This document shows, in pieces, positions 1 to 5,432 of a stretch of 5,432 nucleotides of DNA. Both the position numbers and the translations under genes were made by a program. Every line of letters begins with the position of its first letter. The first letter of the stretch is position 1. This DNA comes from an uncultured Ignavibacteriales bacterium (GTDB taxonomy: Bacteria; Bacteroidota; Ignavibacteria; Ignavibacteriales; Ignavibacteriaceae), in contig CAIWTC010000215.1 in NCBI GenBank assembly GCA_903915485.1, positions 1 to 5,432 on the forward strand, read 5' to 3'. Under the pieces are notes generated by a model, which saw nothing but the letters and a program-made list of their open reading frames with translations, made no database searches and was not told the origin of the DNA.

Positions 1-2775
1 ATGTACCGCTCCAAAGGTATTCCTCTCGATGCTTACATACTTGATTTTGATTGGATGGATTGGGGTGCTGATAATTATGGAGAGTTCCGGTTCGGTCCGA
101 AGTTTCCTTCCGCATCGGGAGGTATATTAAAGAATCAGTTACTCGCTCAAGGCGTTAATCTTATGGGTATCCGCAAACCAAGAGTGCATGTCAGTACGAC
201 GCAGGGACAGTACGCATCTGCTAATAACTTTTTCCTTGGATACAAAACTGATTACTTCAGCAACAAAACCGTTGGGTTGTTAAATTTTTCAAGACCTGAT
301 GTGCGCAAATGGTACTGGAATAGTTTCATCGACCTGGGTGATTCATATAATAACGGCATAGTAGGCTATTGGAACGATGAAGCGGATGAATTCGGCGGCA
401 GCAGCATGTTCCTTCAAATGCAGCGTAGTGAATACGAAGGGCAGCGAAGTTATAATGACAGCCGCGTATGGTCAGTGAATAGAAATTTTATGCTGGGGGC
501 TCAACGGTATGCTTACGGACTTTGGTCAGGCGATATCGGCACAGGGTTTTCAGTAATGTCAGCGCAGCCAATGTTTATGGTATCAAGTATTCTCCTTGGT
601 GCTAGTTGGTGGAGTATGGATATTGGCGGATTCAACGGAACTCCAAGTTCAGAAAATTATTACAGATGGATTCAGTTCGGTGCGTTCGTTCCTATCTTCC
701 GCGTGCATGGCACATTTGGACAGGAGCGCGAGCCTTGGAATTACGGCGCTGAAGCCGAAGCAATCTCTAAAAAATTCATCGGGATAAGATATAAACTTCT
801 TCCTTACATATATTCAATGGCATGGGAGAATCACCTCACAGGAGTTTCAATCGCACGACCGCTTGTTATGGAATATCCTGAGGACAACTCAACAGCAAAT
901 ATCAGCAATGAGTGGATGTTCGGTAATGATATGCTTGTCGAACCGGTACTACAGGCGGGTGCTTCGTCTATTCAAGTCTATCTCCCTGCAGGAACTTGGA
1001 TTGATTATTGGTCAGGTGTTACTTATTACGGTCCTTCGACTATCAATTATTCCGTTACAAAAGATATTATCCCACTATTTGTAAAAGGCGGGGCAGTTAT
1101 CCCCTGCTCTTCCCCTGCAAATTTTGCGGATGACCCTTCAGCAAAAGATAAACTCATCCTAAGCTGTTATCCGGGAGGAAATCGCAGTGCTTTTATCTAT
1201 GAAGATGACGGAAAAACATACGCATATGAGCGTGGTGTTTATTCCCGAACCGATTTTCAGCAAAGAACTCTTGCAGGCAAAATTGAACTTGTAATTAATT
1301 CAAGAACAGGCTCTTACTCAGTGCCGACAAGAAATTACATTGCAGAGTTTAACTATATGATTAGTGAACCTGATACTATTTTAATAGACAATGTAACTGC
1401 GGTAAGAACTTCTGTAATTGCGTTAATGAACAATGCCGCCAAAGGATGGGCATATGATTCTTCGCTGTCCAAAGTTATCGTAAGGCTGAATGACGATGGA
1501 CTTGCACACATTATCTCGGTAAAAAATCTTCCCGATACAGCACCTCCAAAGGCAGACTCAGTTTATGCACTGACTGTCGAAACAATTTATGTTAAATTCT
1601 CTGAACCTGTAGCAACAGGTAATTCTCTGAACAGTTCAGAAAACATTTCCAACTACTCTCTCAGCGACGGAATGCAAGTGCTCTCGGCTATATCATCAGC
1701 AGACCATCGAAGCGTTACGCTTACAACTTCAAAGATGACTTCCAATAAAGCTTATCAACTCACGGTATCAAATATCGCGGATATAAGTCAGTCGCGTAAC
1801 ATAATGACGGCCGCACAATTCCCTATCTCAATCAAACCACTTTCCACCTATGTAGTGGAACTGCAAAACGGAATCAACAGTTACATGGGGACAAGCGATG
1901 CACATATCGCACAGAACTTCCCAAGTAATAACATGGGCGGTTATGGATTTTTTGAAGTTTGCCGGTACGGTGGAAATTCAGCTGACGATAAATCAGCACT
2001 TATAAAATTCCTCGTGGACCAAAATATAACGCCAAAGGACAGTCTGCTTAAAGCTGAAGTAGTGCTAATACTTGCAGATACACGATATGGTACTCCCGAT
2101 AAACAGATTGGCTCATACCGTTTACTTAAGCCTTGGAACGAAGGCACTGTGAATGCAGGAATAGACGGCGCAACTGCAGCAACAGGCGAAGTTACATGGT
2201 CAAGTGCGCAGTTCGGTTCAATGCCGTGGACAAACGCAGGCGGTGATTTCACTCAGCAGATGTCATCGTTGCTTACTGTAGGCTCGGCAGCAGGGACTGA
2301 GTATGCATGGAACATTACTTCTTTCTTTAATTTTTGGAAAGCGTATCCGGACAGTAATTTCGGAATAATATTAAGAGAACCGTCATCAAGCACAGAGAAC
2401 GGGACAAAAGTATTCTATTCAAGAAACTCTGACACACCAACACTTCGGCCGAAACTTCGTCTGACATATATCAACAAGGATACAGGCATTTCAAATCCAA
2501 AGAATATTCCTATAAGTTTTGCATTGTTTCAGAATTATCCGAATCCGTTTAATCCATTTACGGTAATAAATTATTCATTGGCAACAAGAGCCAATGTCAG
2601 CCTGAAAGTCTTCAACTCGTTAGGACAGGAAATTGCAACACTCGTTGAAGGCGAACAATCCGAAGGTCAGCATTCAGTAAACTTCAGTGGACTGCATCTC
2701 TCAAGCGGGTTGTACTTCTATACATTGCGTGCTGGTAATTTTATTTCAACGAAGAAGATGGTATTAATTAAGTAA
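1..2775 (+). CDS. GH31 family glycoside hydrolase with Ig-like, DNRLRE and T9SS sorting domains, 5'-partial
   Basis: This is a retaining GH31 enzyme (alpha-glucosidase/alpha-xylosidase superfamily) predicted to hydrolyse or transfer alpha-linked sugars outside the cell. The barrel spans roughly residues 1-285. It shows YRSKGIPLD at 2-10, the nucleophile motif GYWNDEADE with Asp126, the acid/base motif LWSGD with Asp178, DIGGF at 207-211, RVHG at 234-237, EPW at 244-246 and LPYIYS at 267-272. The C-terminal beta-sandwich covers about 286-384, and a DUF5110-like module (FIYEDDGKTY at 398-407) covers about 385-508. An SbsA-like Ig domain (about 514-612) and a DNRLRE/CBM96-type domain (about 617-824) follow. 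A T9SS type A sorting domain begins near 839, with NYPNPFNP at 845-852 and a KKMVLIK end. The ATG at base 1 aligns inside the start of the barrel. The signal peptide and N-terminal beta-sandwich usual in GH31 are absent, so the true start should lie upstream. Substrate specificity cannot be read from the sequence. The family call is secure. Confidence 0.94.
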   Translation: MYRSKGIPLDAYILDFDWMDWGADNYGEFRFGPKFPSASGGILKNQLLAQGVNLMGIRKPRVHVSTTQGQYASANNFFLGYKTDYFSNKTVGLLNFSRPDVRKWYWNSFIDLGDSYNNGIVGYWNDEADEFGGSSMFLQMQRSEYEGQRSYNDSRVWSVNRNFMLGAQRYAYGLWSGDIGTGFSVMSAQPMFMVSSILLGASWWSMDIGGFNGTPSSENYYRWIQFGAFVPIFRVHGTFGQEREPWNYGAEAEAISKKFIGIRYKLLPYIYSMAWENHLTGVSIARPLVMEYPEDNSTANISNEWMFGNDMLVEPVLQAGASSIQVYLPAGTWIDYWSGVTYYGPSTINYSVTKDIIPLFVKGGAVIPCSSPANFADDPSAKDKLILSCYPGGNRSAFIYEDDGKTYAYERGVYSRTDFQQRTLAGKIELVINSRTGSYSVPTRNYIAEFNYMISEPDTILIDNVTAVRTSVIALMNNAAKGWAYDSSLSKVIVRLNDDGLAHIISVKNLPDTAPPKADSVYALTVETIYVKFSEPVATGNSLNSSENISNYSLSDGMQVLSAISSADHRSVTLTTSKMTSNKAYQLTVSNIADISQSRNIMTAAQFPISIKPLSTYVVELQNGINSYMGTSDAHIAQNFPSNNMGGYGFFEVCRYGGNSADDKSALIKFLVDQNITPKDSLLKAEVVLILADTRYGTPDKQIGSYRLLKPWNEGTVNAGIDGATAATGEVTWSSAQFGSMPWTNAGGDFTQQMSSLLTVGSAAGTEYAWNITSFFNFWKAYPDSNFGIILREPSSSTENGTKVFYSRNSDTPTLRPKLRLTYINKDTGISNPKNIPISFALFQNYPNPFNPFTVINYSLATRANVSLKVFNSLGQEIATLVEGEQSEGQHSVNFSGLHLSSGLYFYTLRAGNFISTKKMVLIK
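1537..1836 (+). other. Ig-like (SbsA/Big_5-type) linker domain of the GH31 protein
   Basis: Residues about 513-612 begin with PPKADSVYAL and contain IYVKFSEPV, then YSLSDG and SVTLTTSKM followed by YQLTVSNIADISQSRN. This order matches the SbsA-like Ig fold: a 'form of the edge strand, possible value, derived property' pattern often seen between catalytic and C-terminal modules in secreted FCB proteins. It is probably a spacer between the hydrolase core and the DNRLRE module. Boundaries are approximate and come from pattern reading only. Confidence 0.7.
1849..2472 (+). other. DNRLRE/CBM96-type domain of the GH31 protein
   Basis: Residues about 617-824 carry the landmarks of the DNRLRE domain: QNGINSYMGTSDAHI near the start, SALIKF at 665-670, PWNEGT at 711-716, VTWSSAQ at 731-737, PWTNAGGDF at 742-750, the WNITSFFNFW segment at 770-779, NFGIILR at 786-792, and FYSRNSDTPTLRPKLRLTY at the end. 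Domains of this kind are common accessory modules in extracellular bacterial proteins, and some related modules bind carbohydrate (CBM96 binds alginate). A glycan- or wall-binding role here is an inference. Confidence 0.8.
2515..2772 (+). other. T9SS type A C-terminal sorting domain of the GH31 protein
   Basis: Residues about 839-924 contain SFALFQNYPNPFNP, then YSLATRANVSLKVFNSLGQ, EGQHSVNFSG, LSSGLYFYTLRAG and the final KKMVLIK. This is the standard order of the type A Por-secretion sorting domain, which directs cargo through T9SS after Sec export and is removed by the PorU sortase in characterised systems. The pattern is paralogous to the C-terminus of the convergent neighbour. Confidence 0.95.
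2533..2552 (+). repeat. Left arm of a 20-bp perfect inverted repeat within the sorting-domain coding sequence
   Basis: These 20 bases encode part of the NYPNPFN motif in the GH31 gene. They recur exactly, in reverse complement, at 3099-3118 in the convergent propeller gene. The flanking bases on both sides also largely agree when the two coding strands are aligned. The repeat arises because both genes encode the same protein motif with identical codons. Confidence 0.9.
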
Positions 2776-2798
2776 ACAAATTGAGTTTAAGTCTATTC

Positions 2799-2831
2799 AA
2801 AATAAAACCGCCGGCCTAAAGAGACCGGCGG
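2799..2831 (-). terminator. Intrinsic terminator for the minus-strand propeller gene
   Basis: A perfect 7-bp GC stem pairs CCGCCGG at 2808-2814 with CCGGCGG at 2825-2831. Across one mismatch, two further pairs (C-G and T-A) could close an AAAG tetraloop. Read on the minus strand, the stem is followed at once by TTTTATTTT (2807 down to 2799), the classic form of a Rho-independent terminator. It lies about 44 bases after the propeller gene's stop codon. On the plus strand the stem is followed by CACGATAC with no T-run, so it would terminate the GH31 transcript only weakly, though it may still protect that 3' end. Confidence 0.85.
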
Positions 2832-2875
2832 CACGATACTTACCTATTTATTTCCAATACTGTTTTTTCTACCTC

Positions 2876-5275
2876 CTACTTTATTAATAAAAGTTTTTTG
2901 GTTGAATTAAACTTGTCCGCTGTTATTCTGTAAAAATATACACCGGTCGTAAATCTACTTCCGTCAAATGTTACTTCATGCACACCTTTTTTCATCTGCG
3001 TATTTACTAGTGTTGTTACTTCATTTCCTAACAAATCGAATATCTTTAATGATACTGCACAATCTGAAGGAATAGAATATCTAATTACTGTGCTAGGGTT
3101 AAACGGATTCGGATAATTTTGCTCCAAAGTAAAAGTGCGGGATTCAGTACTAATAACTTTATCATCAACTCTCACTGCACCGCCATTTGATGTATGCAGA
3201 ATCGAACCGTTGTCACACACTACCCAACCGTTACCTGCATCTGTGAAGAACACATCCCTAAAACTGAAATTATTCCGCGAACTTGTAGACTGCTTTGTCC
3301 ATGTCTGTCCGCCATCACCGGTTCTGTATATCGTATTATTATCGCCCACGACCCATACTTTATTTGCATTAAAGACAAACAGAGCCCTCAAAGTTCCAGT
3401 CATCAAAGTAGTATTTGACCAATTATTTCCACCGTCAGTGGTTGAGTAAATCCAATTATTATTGCCAAGTACCCATCCGATGTTTTCATTTGCAAAGCGG
3501 ATTGAGGAAAGCCCTCCGCCTTGTAAATTTGAACTATTCCATGAGGCACCTCCATCCGTTGTCTTTAAAATATTCCCGTATGAAGTGCCGCAATATCCAA
3601 CAAAAGGACCTATCATAGAAATTGAATAAACAGGTCCTTCAAAACCCTGCCGTTGCGTAATCCAACTGCCTCCTCCGTTAGTGGTCTTTAAGATAATCGA
3701 TGCCCCGTTGTTACTTCCGCCTACAGCCCATCCTGTATTGACATCAGAAAAACTGACTGCATACAAATCCAACGCTGTAGTTGAATTCTGCGAGGTCCAG
3801 GAAATTCCGCCGTCGGTCGTTTTCTTTATAATTCCTGTTACTCCAACAACCCATCCTGTTGTTGAATTTGCAAAAACAACACCATTTAAGTCAGATGATG
3901 TGTTTGAATTCCGAGAACTCCAAATATCACCGCCGTTTGTAGTTGAAATAATCGTTCCCATTTTCCCCACCGACCATCCGGTTGAGGAATTCACAAAATA
4001 GACTGAGTTTAATGAATTATTAGCATTGCTCGTCTGAGGAAGCCATGCAACTGTCTGAATATTATAAACTATATTTTTGTCACCGGGATGAACCTCACCG
4101 TTATTCCAGTCAAAACCATATTGGTCATTAAGGTTATTAACATTTTTGTAATAATAGCTGAACTTGTTGGAAACTTTCAGAGTGAATACTCCGGTATTTG
4201 GGTCAGAATCACAAAATGCATTTGCAGTATCCTGAACATTTGCATTCACTTCAAAAGAAATTCCTTTTGGGGTAGAACCATCAAGCAGCACATAACCGGT
4301 GATGGAATCATTCGTAACATATGCGGTTAGATCAACCCGCATGCTGTCTCCTTGGTGTAGTGAGATATCTCCTGACTGTGGTGCGAGATACAGGGGAGAA
4401 AATCCATCTCTCGTGTTGATTCTCCAAATTGGATAATTACTTATCTGCGAGACAGAAAATCCAAACTGAAAAAATCCTTTTGAGTCTGTGTAAACATTAA
4501 ATCCATCTCCGCCATGCCGGGGGGACACCTCCACTCTTGCATTTGCAAAAACATGATTATCATCGCCCTTAATATAACCGACTAATTGTGCTGCGGCCTT
4601 AATATAAGTGAAGTTCAATCCCGATATACTTGCCGATAGAGTTACAAGTGTATCTGTTGGTAAAGGAATATATGGCTGAATGACATCTTTGACATAAACG
4701 CTAAATGAAAGATTATATGCAGAGTTCGTGAAATTAAGCGAGTAGTTTCCACTGGCATCAGTAATCGCCATGCACTGGTTCATACCTGAACTTTTGGATT
4801 CAGCAGAGATTAATAAATTTTCTGCAGAAGTTCCGGGAGGAGCGGTTACCTTGCCGGTTATTGTATATTGTGGTGAAGGCATTGGCAAAACGGTTCCACT
4901 TATTGAAGTAGTAAATCCGTTATTTGAGAAAAGCAGAATATATTTGGCAGGTGCTAGCGTAAGGTCAGGCATGTTAAGATAAAGATGCCCATTCACAAGG
5001 TTGTCCATATCATTGGGACCACCGTTTCCGCTTTGGTCACCATCAACTTGAGCGAATGTACCAAAGATTGATTTATCAATGGCAGCATTAATCTGACCAT
5101 TGCCGTCGATATCAACCCATACCTCTATGGTTGCAGTCCCGCCAACGGGAAGGTTACACTCCCATATGAGTCCCTGTCCTTGGGTGATAACTGCATGCGA
5201 AGAATAAGAATTGAGAGTTAAATTCGTTATTTGAGCTTTACTATGAAAGCTAAAAAGAAGTGTAAAAAAAATCAT
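2876..5275 (-). CDS. T9SS-exported protein with a seven-bladed YCF48/BNR-like beta-propeller
   Basis: This 799-residue secreted protein has no assigned biochemical function. Residues 1-14 form a short hydrophobic signal peptide ending HSKA, with likely cleavage before Gln15. It has no basic n-region before the hydrophobic core, which is odd. Residues about 15-135 form an uncharacterised beta-rich region with an acidic, calcium-loop-like DIDGNGQ at 55-61. Three beta-sandwich modules follow, resembling carboxypeptidase-regulatory domains (about 137-226, 230-318 and 323-408), with DASGNYSL at 173-180 and DSKGFFQF at 264-271 as hallmarks. Residues 422-701 hold seven propeller repeats. A T9SS type A sorting domain starts near 715 (NYPNPFNP at 720-727) and ends KKLLLIK. 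YCF48/HCF136 proteins assist photosystem II assembly in phototrophs, but that role should not be transferred here; a surface adhesion or scaffold role is only a guess. The ATG at 5275 is the only ATG, GTG or TTG after the in-frame TAG seven codons upstream. The gene is convergent with the GH31 gene. Confidence 0.93.
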   Translation of the reverse strand: MIFFTLLFSFHSKAQITNLTLNSYSSHAVITQGQGLIWECNLPVGGTATIEVWVDIDGNGQINAAIDKSIFGTFAQVDGDQSGNGGPNDMDNLVNGHLYLNMPDLTLAPAKYILLFSNNGFTTSISGTVLPMPSPQYTITGKVTAPPGTSAENLLISAESKSSGMNQCMAITDASGNYSLNFTNSAYNLSFSVYVKDVIQPYIPLPTDTLVTLSASISGLNFTYIKAAAQLVGYIKGDDNHVFANARVEVSPRHGGDGFNVYTDSKGFFQFGFSVSQISNYPIWRINTRDGFSPLYLAPQSGDISLHQGDSMRVDLTAYVTNDSITGYVLLDGSTPKGISFEVNANVQDTANAFCDSDPNTGVFTLKVSNKFSYYYKNVNNLNDQYGFDWNNGEVHPGDKNIVYNIQTVAWLPQTSNANNSLNSVYFVNSSTGWSVGKMGTIISTTNGGDIWSSRNSNTSSDLNGVVFANSTTGWVVGVTGIIKKTTDGGISWTSQNSTTALDLYAVSFSDVNTGWAVGGSNNGASIILKTTNGGGSWITQRQGFEGPVYSISMIGPFVGYCGTSYGNILKTTDGGASWNSSNLQGGGLSSIRFANENIGWVLGNNNWIYSTTDGGNNWSNTTLMTGTLRALFVFNANKVWVVGDNNTIYRTGDGGQTWTKQSTSSRNNFSFRDVFFTDAGNGWVVCDNGSILHTSNGGAVRVDDKVISTESRTFTLEQNYPNPFNPSTVIRYSIPSDCAVSLKIFDLLGNEVTTLVNTQMKKGVHEVTFDGSRFTTGVYFYRITADKFNSTKKLLLIK
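2879..3133 (-). other. T9SS type A C-terminal sorting domain of the propeller protein
   Basis: Residues 715-799 read TFTLEQNYPNPFNPSTVIRY, then CAVSLKIFDLLGNEV, KKGVHEVTFDGS, TTGVYFYRITA and the final KKLLLIK. All standard elements of the type A sorting domain are present in order. It is a close paralogue of the GH31 protein's C-terminus, with the same spacing between the NYPNPFNP motif and the YFY segment. Confidence 0.96.
3099..3118 (-). repeat. Right arm of the 20-bp inverted repeat shared with the GH31 gene
   Basis: This is the exact reverse complement of 2533-2552 and encodes the same NYPNPFN stretch in the propeller gene. The two arms are separated by 546 bases that contain the convergent gene ends and the terminator. 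Confidence 0.9.
3173..4018 (-). repeat. Seven tandem propeller-blade repeats (YCF48/BNR-like) within the CDS
   Basis: Seven units start at residues 422, 463, 504, 549, 589, 629 and 672, a period of 40-45 residues (about 120-135 bases). Each unit follows the pattern L-x-x-V-x-F, then GW-x-VG, then I-x-x-TT-(D/N)-GG-x-x-W. The Asp-box-like motifs sit at 445-452 (TTNGGDIW), 486-493 (TTDGGISW), 531-538 (TTNGGGSW), 572-579 (TTDGGASW), 612-619 (TTDGGNNW) and 652-659 (TGDGGQTW). The seventh, from 695 (TSNGGAV), lacks the tryptophan. Blade 4 has GYCG in place of GW-x-VG. Seven units suit a closed seven-bladed propeller. At DNA level the copies are diverged, so this is not a recent expansion. Confidence 0.9.
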
Positions 5276-5432
5276 TGTTGCTGTAGTTAATTCCTACGCC
5301 GGGTTTTACGACATTGGCCACTACCAATCCAATCACCAGAGCTGCAGTCGTTACAATCTCAAAATAAATTAATGCTTTACCACCGATCCTCCCGGCATTT
5401 TTCAGATTGTCGGCTCCGGCAATCCCGCTGAC
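5250..5432 (-). pseudogene. Truncated dicarboxylate/amino acid:cation symporter (DAACS/SDF, DctA-like) fragment
   Basis: Reading from the right edge on the minus strand gives 60 residues ending at TAG (5250-5252). The first 50 or so match the DAACS family, with VSGIAGADNLKNAGRIGGKA followed by LIYFEIVTTAALVIGLVVAN and VVKPGVGIN. This corresponds to roughly residues 80-130 of the usual 400-440, covering the loop before and most of the third membrane segment. Such proteins couple uptake of C4-dicarboxylates or acidic amino acids to sodium or proton gradients in the inner membrane. After GVGIN the reading frame becomes SNNDFFYTSF and stops, so both helical hairpins and the substrate-binding NMDGT region are missing. 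The last 27 bases overlap the start of the propeller gene in another frame. The N-terminus lies beyond the window. The family call is strong. Whether the gene is truly broken or the sequence was misjoined is open. Confidence 0.82.
5265..5292. other. Probable junction between two unrelated gene ends
   Basis: Symporter family resemblance ends around the GVGIN codons (about 5285-5299), and the propeller protein's signal peptide begins at 5275. No intergenic spacer, terminator or promoter lies between them. In the propeller frame, the codons just before the ATG read ELTTAT, which would suit the middle of a longer signal peptide whose start has been replaced. A run of eight A (5264-5271, T on the coding strand) sits at the edge. 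The exact breakpoint cannot be fixed from this sequence alone. Confidence 0.6.

Noticed and set aside
1941..2252. Open reading frame of 103 codons on the minus strand inside the GH31 gene
   Set aside because: It lies wholly opposite the well-conserved DNRLRE domain, shows no recognisable motif and has no start context. It is a shadow of the real gene.
2861..2870. T-run downstream of the hairpin on the plus strand as the tail of a GH31 terminator
   Set aside because: It starts about 30 bases after the stem, too far to work as a Rho-independent U-tract.
3135..4001. Several plus-strand open frames opposite the propeller repeats, with repeated proline/threonine-rich text
   Set aside because: Their repetitiveness mirrors the blade repeats on the opposite strand. 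They overlap each other in different frames and have no independent family features.
3173..4018. Periodic pattern that could be mistaken for a CRISPR array (recurring ACCCATCC-like words)
   Set aside because: The period is about 120-135 bases, the copies are diverged and the unit encodes protein blades. There are no short identical repeats with unique spacers.
5293..5299. AGGA as a ribosome binding site for the propeller gene
   Set aside because: It lies about 16 bases before the ATG and inside symporter codons for Gly-Val-Gly. The spacing is too long and Shine-Dalgarno use is weak in this group of bacteria.
5250..5300. Frameshifted fusion of the symporter and the propeller protein through the eight-A run
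   Set aside because: A frame change could join the reading frames, but about 130 residues of partial transporter ahead of a secreted propeller would make no sensible export signal. Two separate gene ends explain the sequence better.

Overview
The window looks like a piece of a genome or metagenome contig from the Bacteroidota/Chlorobiota/Ignavibacteriota (FCB) assemblage. The main evidence is that two unrelated secreted proteins both end in a type IX secretion system (T9SS) type A sorting domain carrying the NYPNPFNP signature and a basic KK..LIK tail. That version of the motif is especially common in Ignavibacteria and related lineages. The phylum-level placement is an inference; T9SS export of both proteins is well supported.

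Layout: (1) Positions 1-2775, plus strand: a large multidomain glycoside hydrolase family 31 (GH31) enzyme. It is intact at its 3' end but starts inside the catalytic barrel, so its N-terminal part lies outside the window or is lost. (2) Positions 2776-2875: a short convergent intergenic gap with a GC-rich hairpin. The hairpin has a T-tract only when read on the minus strand, so it mainly terminates the minus-strand gene. (3) Positions 2876-5275, minus strand: a secreted protein with a predicted seven-bladed YCF48/BNR-like propeller, preceded by several beta-sandwich modules and followed by a T9SS sorting domain. (4) Positions 5250-5432, minus strand: a fragment of a dicarboxylate/amino acid:cation symporter (DAACS/SDF, DctA-like). 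It enters from the right edge and loses family resemblance just where the propeller gene begins.

How they fit together: the GH31 enzyme would be exported through the Sec system and T9SS to act on an alpha-linked glycan at the cell surface or outside the cell. The propeller protein is probably also surface-displayed or secreted, with unknown function. The two genes converge, so they are not one operon. The transporter fragment is not functionally tied to either.

The most unusual point is the right-hand junction near 5270-5290. The symporter is cut after about its first third, and the propeller protein's signal peptide has no basic n-region. Both facts suggest that two gene ends have been joined, by a genomic rearrangement or by an assembly error. 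I see no CRISPR array, tRNA, rRNA, insertion sequence or clearly new multi-gene system.
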